A DNA stretch of 64,000 nucleotides from Sphingobium sp. WTD-1 (GCF_030128825.1 NZ_CP119127.1:4515501-4579500); one strand, 5' to 3'; counted from the stretch's first letter, positions 25,814 through 34,852 are shown. Numbers and translations: made by a program. Notes: a model not told the origin generated them from the sequence alone.

Positions 25814-26857
25814 ATGGAAGATCGCATTGCCCACTACATGGTGACCTTCACGCCTCAGCAGTGGCCGGAAGCTTACCGGCGCGCTCTGGAAGTCGAAGAG
25901 CTCCCAAGGAAGGGCAGTCGGCGAGTGGCAGCAGCTGTTACCGCTGCCGCCACTCGGCTGGGGTATAAGGAGCGCAACTTCTTCAAGATCATTCGGGCGT
26001 ACAAGGACTCGCTCCAGTTGAACGATCAGGTTCTGTCCAACTACCCCCGTCAGCTTCCTGCTGAAACGAGAGCAGCTCTCGAAGAAGCCATCGCGCACGC
26101 CGGCCCGGGCGCTCGGCCAGGGGCGATCCAGTCTGCCGCCGAAGCCTTGTGCGAGAAGCGTAAAATAAGTCCACCAAGCAAACGGGCAGTCCGCACGAGA
26201 CTCAATCTGCCCATGGAAGTGACCGATATCGCGTCCTACACCGGCATGAATACCGACTACGCCATAGATATGTCGCCACTCGATGTGGCGGTCGATGGCC
26301 CCGATAACATCCCCTATCACGCTGTCCTCACCGCGTTCATCGATGTCAGCCGTGGTATCGCTCTTGCCCATGTGGTGACTGCAGATAGGCCAACTGCCGA
26401 CGACATCCTCCAGTTGGTCACTGAGGCCGCTGAGAAGACGAGTTCCGCATCACCCGCACGCGCGTCTTTGGCAGTATACCGCAACGCTCCTGTCGATGAC
26501 CTACGCACGAAAGCCCAGTTGCGCTCGATCGGCATCGCTAAGTCAGACGTTCAGGTGGATTCTCGTCGGCCAGGATTGGCCCTCACTGCCATGTTCGGCA
26601 CCAAGCTCGGCCGCGTGCCTCTCAATCCGCGCCGCAATCCTTCCATCCCATTCGCAATTCGCGAAACTCTGCCTCTGCCTGTCGTGCGTCCAGCCGTCGC
26701 TCTGCTTCTGGAGCGCTATCACGCTGGCCTGCAGATCAATCGAGAGGCCGAGCCTGCCGTATCAGCCGCGGCAGCGGTCCAAGCGATTACCAAGGGGCCA
26801 GCCAAAGCGACGCCGATTGGAAACGCCTATCCCCCATCTCTCCACGCAAGTAGATAG
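25814..26857 (+). CDS. Catalytically dead TnsB-like protein (copy 1)
   Basis: A 347-residue protein I could not place by name, but its layout follows TnsB of the same island. An HTH-like N-terminal part ends in PPSKRAVRTRLN (about residues 120-131), parallel to PNPHTVKRWMRKRG in TnsB. An RNase H-like core then shows IDMSPLDV (D152) and FIDVSRGIALAHVV (D177), spaced as the first two catalytic Asp of TnsB. The position of the third acid aligns with P226. A YHAGLQINREAEP segment (about 299-311) parallels YHTTPHGGLNEKQP. The C-terminal beta-barrel and TnsC-binding tail are missing. It could bind transposon-end-like DNA without cutting. AGGAGTGAAGAAAA precedes the ATG. Confidence 0.6.
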   Translation: MEDRIAHYMVTFTPQQWPEAYRRALEVEELPRKGSRRVAAAVTAAATRLGYKERNFFKIIRAYKDSLQLNDQVLSNYPRQLPAETRAALEEAIAHAGPGARPGAIQSAAEALCEKRKISPPSKRAVRTRLNLPMEVTDIASYTGMNTDYAIDMSPLDVAVDGPDNIPYHAVLTAFIDVSRGIALAHVVTADRPTADDILQLVTEAAEKTSSASPARASLAVYRNAPVDDLRTKAQLRSIGIAKSDVQVDSRRPGLALTAMFGTKLGRVPLNPRRNPSIPFAIRETLPLPVVRPAVALLLERYHAGLQINREAEPAVSAAAAVQAITKGPAKATPIGNAYPPSLHASR

Positions 26858-27851
26858 GCCATTGGTCATGTGCCCGCCCAGGTGCATTCTTTTATCATGA
26901 TAGCTTAGCTTGAAACTTCGAGGCGCCTCTCTAACTTGCAAGAGGGGGTGTCGCTTGGCGTTTCAAATCCTATCCTTGTCGGGAGGAGGCTTTCTGGGCC
27001 TCTACACCGCCGCAGTTCTTGCAGAACTAGAACAGCGTTCGGGCAAGCGCCTGAACGAGTGCTTCGATATGTTCGCCGGCACGTCGATTGGCGGCATTAT
27101 TGCTCTGGGTCTTTCAGCTGGGAAGAGTGCCACTGAAATCCGTGATGCCTTCATCGAGCACGGTCCTAAAATTTTCCCTCGCGCGCCGGCGAACTCCAAA
27201 CTGGCTTGGTTGATCCGTTTCACCAGAAATTTGCCTGCCCCTCTCTACAAGCAGGACGCGCTGCGCGAGACGATCGAAGAAATCGTCGGTCCCCAAACGT
27301 TGATGTCGGACCTCGCCCGGCCGACGGTCATCCCTTCTGTCAGCCTTACCAAGGGCGGACCTAAGGTATTCAAGACAGGACATCACAAGCGATTTGTCCT
27401 CGATTGGCAGTTGAAGGTCGTAGACGTCGCATTGGCTACCTCGGCAGCGCCGACCTATTTCCCTGCACATCGGATCGGAGACGAGTTGTTTTCGGACGGA
27501 GGGATGTTCGCCAACTCACCCGATATGATCGCCCTTCATGAGGCCGACATGTTTCTGGGCATTAACCGTGACGACATCTCAGTCTTAAGCGTCGGCACCA
27601 CTACCACAGACTTCGCCATGTCCAGTTCGCTCAATCCCAACATGGGGGTGATGGGTTGGATGAAAAACCAGCGCCTGACCGATGTGATGATCGGATCACA
27701 ACAGGCGTTGGCCGATGACATGATGAAGCATTTGCTGAAAGATCGATACCTGAGGATCGACCGTCGACAGGCAGATGAACAACGGCACGAGCTTGCCTTG
27801 GATGCCGCCACCCCTAGCGCCATCAGCAATTTACTTTCCATAGCCAAGGAC

Positions 27852-29173
27852 GGGACTGTCAGGATTTCCGTGTGCGGCCGGGCGGTTGATCATCAGGCCG
27901 CCATGGCTCTGATGAAACGTTCGCCGAAGATCACGGCAAATTGCGCCTTCGCCATGGTCCACTCACGTGGTGGCATCTTCCACTCTTTCTCCGACCGATT
28001 CAAGATCAGGTAGAGCAGCTTGGTGGCGGCCTCGTCGCTGGGGAAGTGTCCCCTGGCCCTGACAGCCCGCCTGAGCTTCGAGTTCAAAGCTTCGATGGCG
28101 TTCGTAGTGTAGATGATCCGGCGGACCTCGTCGGGGAACGCAAAAAACGGGATCACCTCGCCCCAGGCGCGCCGCCAGCTCTGGCCGATGGCGGGATAGC
28201 GCTGCCCCCAAGGGCCAGCCTCAAATGCTGTCAGCGCCTTTTCGGCGGCATCTGCGTCGGTGGCACGGTAAATCTCCTTGAGCGCGCTGGCGAGGTTCTT
28301 TCGGTCCTTCCAGGAGACGAAGTCCATCGAGTTGCGCAGCAGGTGAACGATGCAGGTCTGGACGATCGCATCGGGGAACACTGCGGTGATCGCATCGGGA
28401 AAGCCCTTCAGGCCGTCAACGACGGCCAGCAGGATGTCTTCAACGCCACGGTTGCGAAGCTCGTTCATCACCCGAAGCCAGAACTTGGCACCCTCATTCT
28501 GCTCGAGCCACAAGCCGAGCACCTCCTTTGCGCCGTCGGCGCGGACGCCCAGCGCAATGTGGATCGCCTTGTTGCGCACCATGCCCTCGTCGCGGATCTT
28601 GACCCGGATCGCGTCGAAGAAGACCAGCGGGTAAACCGGATCGAGCGGCCGCTGCTGCCAAGTGGCGACCTCATCGAGCACGGCGTCGGTCACCGTGCTA
28701 ATCAAATCGGGTGAGACGTCGATGCCGTATAGATCGTGCAGGTGCCTGGTGATCTCGCGGGTGCTCATGCCGCGCGCGTACATCGACACGATCTTGTCGT
28801 CGAAGCCGGGAAAGCGGCGTTGATACTTGGCGATCAACTGCGGGTCGAAGCTCGACTGGCGATCGCGCGGCACGTCGATCGCCAACTTGCCGGTGTCGGT
28901 CATTACCGTCTTCCGACCGTAGCCGTTGCGCATGTTGCCGGCGCCGTCTTCGCCAGCGAGGTGGTGATCCATCTCCGCATTCAGGGCACGCTCTGTCAGC
29001 GCCTTCTTCAGCGAATCGAGCAGACCGCCCTGCTCGAAGGCGGCACTGGCAGCGCCGCCCGCCAAAAGCTGATCGAGAAGCTCATTCGGTATGGCAGGTT
29101 CTTTGCGTCGTGACATAGTGGGACTCCTTGTTGCCCATTATGCCCGGCCGCACACGGAAATCCTGACAGTCCC
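27852..29173 (-). mobile_element. IS256-family insertion sequence
   Basis: A 1322-bp element bounded by perfect 32-bp terminal inverted repeats (27852-27883 and 29142-29173, beginning GGGACTGTCAGGATTTCCGT). It is flanked by a 9-bp direct repeat GCCAAGGAC (27843-27851 and 29174-29182), the target duplication. It carries one transposase gene on the minus strand. The perfect ends and duplication suggest a recent insertion. Confidence 0.95.
27893..29116 (-). CDS. IS256-family transposase
   Basis: A 407-residue DDE transposase (Mutator/IS256 group). Catalytic residues are visible in FFDAIRVKIRDEG (first Asp), AVVDGLKGFPDAI (second Asp, with the C/H region CIVHLLRNS after it) and YTTNAIEALNSKLRR (Glu). 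N-terminal MSRRKEPAIPNELLDQLLAG and RNGYGRKT are typical of the family. Full length, no frameshift, so likely active. It is encoded opposite to the CBASS genes it interrupts. Confidence 0.95.
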   Translation of the reverse strand: MSRRKEPAIPNELLDQLLAGGAASAAFEQGGLLDSLKKALTERALNAEMDHHLAGEDGAGNMRNGYGRKTVMTDTGKLAIDVPRDRQSSFDPQLIAKYQRRFPGFDDKIVSMYARGMSTREITRHLHDLYGIDVSPDLISTVTDAVLDEVATWQQRPLDPVYPLVFFDAIRVKIRDEGMVRNKAIHIALGVRADGAKEVLGLWLEQNEGAKFWLRVMNELRNRGVEDILLAVVDGLKGFPDAITAVFPDAIVQTCIVHLLRNSMDFVSWKDRKNLASALKEIYRATDADAAEKALTAFEAGPWGQRYPAIGQSWRRAWGEVIPFFAFPDEVRRIIYTTNAIEALNSKLRRAVRARGHFPSDEAATKLLYLILNRSEKEWKMPPREWTMAKAQFAVIFGERFIRAMAA

Positions 29174-29279
29174 GCCAAGGACTCGTTTGCCGAGGCGTCA
29201 GCTGACCCTCGCCTCCGGCAACTGCTGTCACATGAGGCCCCGCCATTCACTTTCGTCAACGCTAAGCTTTGAGTGTCCG

Positions 29280-30686
29280 ATGTCCACTGCTGCACGCCTC
29301 TTTCATTCGAAGTCCGATCAGACGCTTTACGATCGCATCACCCCCTCAACCGATCAGTTCGCTACTCAACAAGCCCGCTGGAACGACCTTGCCGACTTTC
29401 TGAAATCCAGAATGAAGGACGACACCGGCTATCCAATCAGCACTTGGCTGCAGGGCTCCTACAAATTCGATACCCAAATCCGGCCGTGGACGACTGGCGC
29501 CCAGTTCGACATTGACCTCGGACTATATTTCGAATGGGCCGGTTCCGACGATGACGGCGACTATGATCCTGAAGGCTTCAAAGAGCTGATTCAGAACGCT
29601 CTCCTCGATTATGCAGACGACGAGGACAACGACGCCTCACGGGTCGAAGAGCCCAAAGAGCGATGCTGCCGCATTGCCTTCAATCCCGACTTTCACATTG
29701 ATGTGCCCTGCTATCACCTCGATCGTACCAAGGATCGGCGCGCGCTGGCGACAGAATCCAAAGGCTGGGAGGCAAGCGACCCCAAGGCGATCTATGTCTG
29801 GTTCAAGGATCTCCACGACGACAAAACCATCCGCGCTCAGCTGCGTCGCCTCGTTTGCTACTTCAAGATGTGGGCGGCGTTGAAGATCGAAGATGAGGCA
29901 AGCCGACCTTCATCGATCACACTGACGGTCCTCGTCGCTGAAGCGCTGAGCGAGATTGATCTTTCGGAGACCAGTGACGACGACGATGTCCTGGAGGGAA
30001 TTATCACGATCATCGCTGATCGCCTTGATGACGACACTGAGGTCGCAAACCCAATCGACAACGACGAAGACCTGAACCGCCTCTCTGACGAAGCAAACGA
30101 CAATCTCCGCGCGCGCCTTCGTGAGTTCGAGGACACCGCTCGGCGAGCCAACGCTGCAACCAGCGAGGCGACGGCGGCCGAGATCTGGACGGAGGCCTTC
30201 GAGCATTTCTTCCCTATGCCGGAAGATGTCGAGGGTGAAGCAAACGCCAACACTGCAGCGCGCAGCGATATTGCAAAAAATCACGCTTTGGTCGCTTACA
30301 GCTTCGACCCCGAAATTCACGTTCGGGCTTGGTCCCAGAACAATGAGAATTACGAGCGCTTCGGGGTGAACGAGCTTCCCACGATCCTGAAAGACTGCTC
30401 CATCGACTTTACATTGGTCAACGCAACCTCGCTCCCAGTGGGCGCTTCGGTACGATGGACGGTTAGGAACCGCGGACATGAAGCGTGGACCAAGAATGAT
30501 ATTGGACACTGCTCAGGCGATGGTTACGAAGTATCCGAGCATTCAGCGTATAATGGCAACCACGCAATGGATCTCACCGTCTACCAGTGGGGTCGGATTA
30601 TCGGCCGCAGGCGCATCGAGATCAACGTCCGCGGCACAGCGTTGGCTGCCCGGCAATTACCGGCGAAGCGACGCTTCCGACGCTGA
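29280..30686 (+). CDS. CBASS CD-NTase (cyclic oligonucleotide synthase) with AGS-C sensor domain
   Basis: A 468-residue CD-NTase. The nucleotidyltransferase core shows G59-S60-Y61 in LQGSYKFDTQIRP, the metal-binding pair D77/D79 in FDIDLGLYF and a third Asp D141 (FHIDVPCYHLD). The C-terminal about 120 residues (HVRAWSQNNENYERFGVNE onward, with VRNRGHEA and GRRRIEINVRG) match the AGS-C putative nucleotide-sensor domain. In CBASS such enzymes make cyclic di- or trinucleotides in response to phage and switch on the paired effector, here the patatin upstream. The start lies 7 bp after the restored patatin stop. No Cap2/Cap3 or HORMA/TRIP13 genes follow, so a type I system. The enzyme is intact although its effector is broken. 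Confidence 0.9.
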   Translation: MSTAARLFHSKSDQTLYDRITPSTDQFATQQARWNDLADFLKSRMKDDTGYPISTWLQGSYKFDTQIRPWTTGAQFDIDLGLYFEWAGSDDDGDYDPEGFKELIQNALLDYADDEDNDASRVEEPKERCCRIAFNPDFHIDVPCYHLDRTKDRRALATESKGWEASDPKAIYVWFKDLHDDKTIRAQLRRLVCYFKMWAALKIEDEASRPSSITLTVLVAEALSEIDLSETSDDDDVLEGIITIIADRLDDDTEVANPIDNDEDLNRLSDEANDNLRARLREFEDTARRANAATSEATAAEIWTEAFEHFFPMPEDVEGEANANTAARSDIAKNHALVAYSFDPEIHVRAWSQNNENYERFGVNELPTILKDCSIDFTLVNATSLPVGASVRWTVRNRGHEAWTKNDIGHCSGDGYEVSEHSAYNGNHAMDLTVYQWGRIIGRRRIEINVRGTALAARQLPAKRRFRR

Positions 30687-30831
30687 AGATTTCGCGCACC
30701 CGCAGATCACAGAATTCGATCCAACAGTAGGCATCTCATCATTCTGTCCGAATGGATCCCCACCGTCATGCCGTTCGATTGATCTTTGAAAATCCACCTT
30801 GCGTTAACTTTTGCACGTCAGATGCAAGCGC

Positions 30832-32025
30832 ATGTTCTTGCAGTATAAATTTCCGATCGAGCCAAGCCGGGCGCAACATGCGCGCCTGGCGTCGATCCTG
30901 CAGCTGCAGCGAAATTTATACAACGACGCGCTCCAAAATCGGCGTGCAGCCTTTCAGCGCGGCGTCCATCTCACATACGAAGACGATACCAAGTCTCTCC
31001 CTGCGTATAGAATGGCCAACCGCCAGCATACTGCCCTGCCCTGGGGCATTAACAACTGGACCTTGCGCTGCGTCGATACCGCAATGACGAGGTATCGCGA
31101 TCGCCTGACGGCCAACCCCAACGCCGGGTTCCCGCGCTTCCGCTCCGAAGAGCGTTGGCGCAGTTTTGGCGTCCACGGCGTACGAGGATGTGTTATTGCC
31201 GACGGCTACCTAACGGTCGATGGCATCGTCGGGAAATTGCGCATGCGCATGCATCGCCCTTTGCCGGCTGACGCTCGCATCGCCAGACTCACCTTCACCC
31301 GCAGAGCCCGCCAATGGCATGTTGCCATCCTGATTGATTGCAAAGTCGGCGATCAAGAGCATAAGAAACCCGGTAGCGCATGCGGCCTCGATCTCGGCAT
31401 AGAGCAACTAGCATCGCTGTCAGATGGCTCTCTCTTCGACGACACACCCCGTAAGACCACTCAGAGTTCCGCGTTGCGTCGGGCCTACCGGGCACTGGCA
31501 AGATGCCAGAAAGACTCCCGCCGAAGTAAAAAGCTGCGCGAACGCCAAGACCGCGCCAGTCAACGGGTGATAAACCTCCGTTCCACGCGGCTGCATCAGA
31601 TCTCGGCGGCGATCACTAATCGATTTGAAACGATCGTGGTCGAAGATCTCGCGCTCAAACAATTTCCCCGACCAACACGCACACGACGCCCATCAGACGG
31701 CGTTGGCGCAATCGCGATACGAGAAAACGGTCAGGTGTTGGCCGAGCCAAGACCAAAGCGCCTTCTCGAGATGATCCGCTACAAAGCTGAAAAAGCTGGT
31801 GGCAAAGTCGTCGTTGTCGATCCGAGACACATTACGCAAACGTGCAATGCATGCGGATCACCAACCTCTGAAAGTAACGATGCTGACCGGCACATCTGTG
31901 CCTGCGGCGCCGATGTCCCACGAGGCACCAACAACGCAATCAACATCCTTGCGCGCGGTCTCTCCGCGCATGCGGCCGCTTTGGGTCGCAGGGTGGGCAA
32001 GGTTTTGCCCAACGCCAGCGTCTAG
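30832..32025 (+). CDS. tnpB: TnpB-type RNA-guided nuclease (IS200/IS605-like, without TnpA)
   Basis: A 397-residue TnpB. RuvC acids are D187 (GLDLGIEQLASLSDG), E271 (IVVEDLALKQF) and D361 (GADVPRGTNNAINIL). A zinc ribbon has C338/C341 (TCNACG) and C356/C358 (ICACG). TnpB proteins use a 3'-end-derived omega RNA to cleave DNA next to a short TAM. No TnpA is present, so this is a solitary copy that moved alone or is domesticated. The D-V-P-R-G-T-N-N-A variant of the usual D-x-N-A-A motif is unusual. ATG 30832 is chosen because FLQYKFPIEPS is the conserved N-terminus; the frame opens at TTG 30811. Confidence 0.9.
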   Translation: MFLQYKFPIEPSRAQHARLASILQLQRNLYNDALQNRRAAFQRGVHLTYEDDTKSLPAYRMANRQHTALPWGINNWTLRCVDTAMTRYRDRLTANPNAGFPRFRSEERWRSFGVHGVRGCVIADGYLTVDGIVGKLRMRMHRPLPADARIARLTFTRRARQWHVAILIDCKVGDQEHKKPGSACGLDLGIEQLASLSDGSLFDDTPRKTTQSSALRRAYRALARCQKDSRRSKKLRERQDRASQRVINLRSTRLHQISAAITNRFETIVVEDLALKQFPRPTRTRRPSDGVGAIAIRENGQVLAEPRPKRLLEMIRYKAEKAGGKVVVVDPRHITQTCNACGSPTSESNDADRHICACGADVPRGTNNAINILARGLSAHAAALGRRVGKVLPNASV

Positions 32026-32073
32026 CTGCGCGTCCACCCGGAAATGCAGCGCGTTTGCATAGCAACTGCCTGT

Positions 32074-32095
32074 CCAAAGCCAGTTTGGTTTTTTT
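32074..32095 (+). terminator. Possible weak terminator after tnpB
   Basis: A short stem CCAAA/TTTGG with loop GCCAG is followed by seven T (to 32095). A GCTGC/GCAGC hairpin lies upstream at about 32026-32050. Together these could mark the 3' end of the tnpB omega RNA or the end of the element. The stem is short, so confidence is limited. Confidence 0.45.
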
Positions 32096-32135
32096 CAAAC
32101 CCGCTTTAGCCATTCATATTCGCACTGGAACCCTG

Positions 32136-32840
32136 ATGATCACCTTACGCCCCTCCCGCGACTTCGGCAGCTTCCGTTTGGATCATTTCCAAAGCCTTCA
32201 GCATTTCGGGCCTGAGAGCTGCGGCGGACATCCGATGCAGTGGGGCGATATGATCATGTGGAACCACGAGACGATCTCTCCCCGCGCTGCCCTGCCGCAA
32301 ACTCCGCATGCCGATACCGAGATACTGACCTACGTCACCAGTGGGTTCCTCTATCACGAAGATAACCTGGGCAATGTCGGGATGCTCCAGGCAGGCAATT
32401 GTCAGATCATGTCAGCTGGAACTGGTGTCTTTATCAGGCGCGGCAATCCAGACGAAGCTGAACCAGTCGAATTTGTCCAGATCTGGCTGATGCCCAACCA
32501 TCAGGCTGGCGAGCCATTTTCCGTCACGAATGGGTTCGCTGACGATGGTGAGCCGGGGCAGTTCGTTACATTGGCCAGCGGGTTCGACAATGAAGGCAAT
32601 TCACTGCCAATGCGAGCCAATGCCCGCCTCTCGCGCATTGTGCTGACCGACAGTGGCACTGCGGACTACCGATTTGAAGCAGGCAATTTCGGCTATGTCG
32701 TGCCGCTCACCGGCGCTGTTCAGGTCGGTGATGTTGTCGCCAACCGCAACGACGGAATTCTCATCAACGATGTTGAAGTCATAACCATAGTCGGCGTCGG
32801 AGACGCGGAAGCGCTCCTCATAGAGCTTTCTGAAGCCTGA
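32136..32840 (+). CDS. Pirin family protein (YhhW-like bicupin)
   Basis: A 234-residue protein starting MITLRPSRDFGSFRLDHFQS. The first cupin shows PHADTEILTYVTSGFLYHED (H near 57 and H near 71), which can hold the metal of pirins with quercetinase-like activity; EPVEFVQIWLMPN follows. The second half is a degenerate cupin. Homologues act as quercetin dioxygenase-like or regulatory proteins. Its presence as island cargo between tnpB and a putative ADP-ribosyltransferase is unexpected; a role in defence is not established. ATG 32136 gives the usual family start. Confidence 0.85.
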   Translation: MITLRPSRDFGSFRLDHFQSLQHFGPESCGGHPMQWGDMIMWNHETISPRAALPQTPHADTEILTYVTSGFLYHEDNLGNVGMLQAGNCQIMSAGTGVFIRRGNPDEAEPVEFVQIWLMPNHQAGEPFSVTNGFADDGEPGQFVTLASGFDNEGNSLPMRANARLSRIVLTDSGTADYRFEAGNFGYVVPLTGAVQVGDVVANRNDGILINDVEVITIVGVGDAEALLIELSEA

Positions 32841-32887
32841 GGGCCGATCGCTTTAAGAAAACCTCACAGGGTGGATGACCAAGCCAA

Positions 32888-33640
32888 ATGAATCAGATCG
32901 CTCGGGTTGTGAACGTATTTTCCACCCCATACGAAGCATGGAGTTACCGCCAGTCCACCGATGAAGAAGCGCTATCCCTTTGCCAAAAGGGTTATTCGTT
33001 AGCCGAATCCTTCACCACGAAAGACAAGCTGCTTGAGGAAGTCTCGAACCATGTCCAGGCCGCGGCGCGCATGCTTCGTGAGGGTGCAGATAACGCGCTC
33101 GAGCGTCACATAGACAAAGCGCTGTCAGCAAGCTCTGAATATCGCGATCTCCGCAACCTGATGCCGTCAAACGTGCCTCAAGCCCTAAGTGCTTATCAGG
33201 CTGAGTTCTCAGAGGCCGACTTATCTGCGGCGGATAGCGCGATCAAAGCTATCGGGGTGACGATGCCAAATGGACAATTCTTGTTCCACGGTGGCTCATG
33301 GCCGCTCGGCGTACAAACTTTCACGACGACCCGCCCATTCTCCACATCCTTCTGCCCGCAAGTGGCACGCAGGAATGCAGAGTGGAAAAGCAAAGCTTAT
33401 GACGCTGGCCGGATGGACCTGATGGTCGTCCACGTCATCCAGCCACAAACCAAAGCCTACGCTTACAGTCGGGATGGAGACCTCGGCAACGAGAAGGAGG
33501 TTGTTTTCGCCACCGGCGCACAACTGACCTTAACCCGCGAAACCCACATTGCCGACGTCACCGCCTCCAAAGTTGGCCCACACTCCGAAACGTTGAAACG
33601 CACCGTTCCAGCGTATCTGCTAGAAATCGACATATCGTAA
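32888..33640 (+). CDS. Putative ADP-ribosyltransferase-fold protein
   Basis: A 250-residue protein without a named match. Its C-terminal half has the motif order of R/H-S-E ADP-ribosyltransferases. FLFHGGSW (H134) stands where the first NAD-binding residue is expected, RPFSTSF (S152-T153-S154) is the STS core, and GNEKEVVFATGAQLTLT carries an E-x-E (E202, E204) before the hydrophobic strand. Residues 1-120 are helical and may be a partner or targeting domain. No signal peptide. If the assignment holds it would modify a cellular or phage target with ADP-ribose. No antitoxin-like gene is obvious next to it. It starts 47 bp after pirin and may share its transcript. Confidence 0.55.
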   Translation: MNQIARVVNVFSTPYEAWSYRQSTDEEALSLCQKGYSLAESFTTKDKLLEEVSNHVQAAARMLREGADNALERHIDKALSASSEYRDLRNLMPSNVPQALSAYQAEFSEADLSAADSAIKAIGVTMPNGQFLFHGGSWPLGVQTFTTTRPFSTSFCPQVARRNAEWKSKAYDAGRMDLMVVHVIQPQTKAYAYSRDGDLGNEKEVVFATGAQLTLTRETHIADVTASKVGPHSETLKRTVPAYLLEIDIS

Positions 33641-33670
33641 CATCGCAATAATCGCGTTGCTCGGGCCCGA

Positions 33671-34852
33671 CTAGAACTCGGGCCGCATGACTACATCACG
33701 GAAAAGGGCGGTGATCGCATTCGCCCGCTCTTCACGCATGCGCTGAGACTTCTCGACCGTCGGCTCCGCCTGCTGCCACTGGCTTTCGTTCCAGCGCATC
33801 GCCTCCACGAGCAACGCCCGCTCTATGATCTCCTGCTCAATCCCCTCGCTGATCGAGTTGCTGAGAGGAGCCCCCTCCTCTGTAAACCGCGGTTTGAACT
33901 GATACGGCCCCAGCGTGTCGCCCAGGTAGCGGACCAGCTGTGTGCCGTGACGCCACTTTCCGCCTGCATGAATGTCAAACGACACTCGGCGGTTGAAGAC
34001 CCGAAAGCGCTTCTGCAACTGCTTGCTCTGCCGCGCCCCGCCTGGAGGCGCGATAAAGTCGATCGACTCCACGCGATCGAAATGCACCTGCGTGTGCTGC
34101 ACGAGATGGCGCATGAGGTCGTCATCCATATTGCGGGTAGCGCGCATGAGCCCGTCTTCCGGAATCAGCGGATCGCCCACCCCCAATCCAAGGATCATCC
34201 TAGAGCTGGTATCGACAATGAACGTAGCCGTAGCCAATTCCACCCGGCCGCTGATCTGAACCATCACATCGACTGCGGTCTGGTCCACCAGGATCTGAAG
34301 ACCAGCAGCCCCAGCCGCCGGCTCTGCGACACCTTCCCGGCGGAGTACCTTTATGCGTCGCTGGATCGAGGATGCAGACGGAGGCGCCTCGCCCGCATCC
34401 GCGCAGGATTCAAATATCCAGCGTATGATCGACGCGGGCGAAGCCGCGGGCTCATGCTGCAGTTTCCAGCGCAGCGCACGCTCGGCAACGGGTGCGAAGC
34501 CTTTCTGTGCTGGTGCCGCGACAGCCTTCACCCGGAAGCTCGGTGACAGACCTCGTGTTGGGCCCAGATCCTTCAGCTTCTTCAGCAGTCGGTAAAAATT
34601 GCGCTGCTCCATATCGAGCGCGCTGCACGCGTCGCCCACGGGCATGGGGTCATCGTCGCGAAGATAGAGGTCCATCGTCCTCAGTCTGGCGATCACCACC
34701 TCCCGTTTAGAATCATCCAGAGACAAGAACAGGGCGTACTCTGATTCGCCAGAAAAGCCTGAAGCGGCATGCCGTTTGACCAACTCCTCGTCAGTTTCGA
34801 GGGCCGACCGGTCCGGACCAACGTCGCGCGTGCCGTTTTTCTTACTGTTCAT
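33671..34852 (-). CDS. Catalytically dead TnsB-like protein (copy 2)
   Basis: A 393-residue protein. An HTH-rich N-terminal half ends in PPSASSIQRRIKVLRREG (about residues 157-174), parallel to the HTH end of TnsB. The RNase H-like core shows ILVDQTAVDV (D190) and FIVDTSSRMILGLGV (D214), spaced 24 residues as in TnsB (28) and copy 1 (25). The third acid is missing: the stretch aligning with GGMEF of TnsB reads GGARQ. It is divergent from tnsA. The ATG at 34852 is inside a 10-bp inverted repeat; an upstream GTG at 34879 is another option. Likely a DNA-binding regulator derived from a transposase; this role is inferred. Confidence 0.6.
   Translation of the reverse strand: MNSKKNGTRDVGPDRSALETDEELVKRHAASGFSGESEYALFLSLDDSKREVVIARLRTMDLYLRDDDPMPVGDACSALDMEQRNFYRLLKKLKDLGPTRGLSPSFRVKAVAAPAQKGFAPVAERALRWKLQHEPAASPASIIRWIFESCADAGEAPPSASSIQRRIKVLRREGVAEPAAGAAGLQILVDQTAVDVMVQISGRVELATATFIVDTSSRMILGLGVGDPLIPEDGLMRATRNMDDDLMRHLVQHTQVHFDRVESIDFIAPPGGARQSKQLQKRFRVFNRRVSFDIHAGGKWRHGTQLVRYLGDTLGPYQFKPRFTEEGAPLSNSISEGIEQEIIERALLVEAMRWNESQWQQAEPTVEKSQRMREERANAITALFRDVVMRPEF

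Larger units (their letters stand above)
26955..29272 (+). pseudogene. capV: CBASS patatin-like phospholipase effector, split by IS256-type element
   Basis: The N-terminal part (26955-27851) encodes a patatin-like phospholipase: SLSGGGFLGLY oxyanion loop, G-x-S-x-G as AGTSIGGI and the catalytic Asp in SDGGMFANSP (D-G-G). It is followed directly by a CD-NTase gene, as in CBASS with a CapV effector that degrades membrane phospholipid on cyclic dinucleotide binding. The insertion sequence (27852-29173) interrupts it after AKD. If it and one 9-bp duplication are removed, the frame continues for another 31 codons (SFAEASADPRLRQLLSHEAP and so on) to a TGA at 29270-29272. TTG 26955 is preferred as start: AGAGGGGG lies six bases upstream. 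As it stands the protein is truncated with an IS-encoded tail ending at 28013. Confidence 0.88.
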
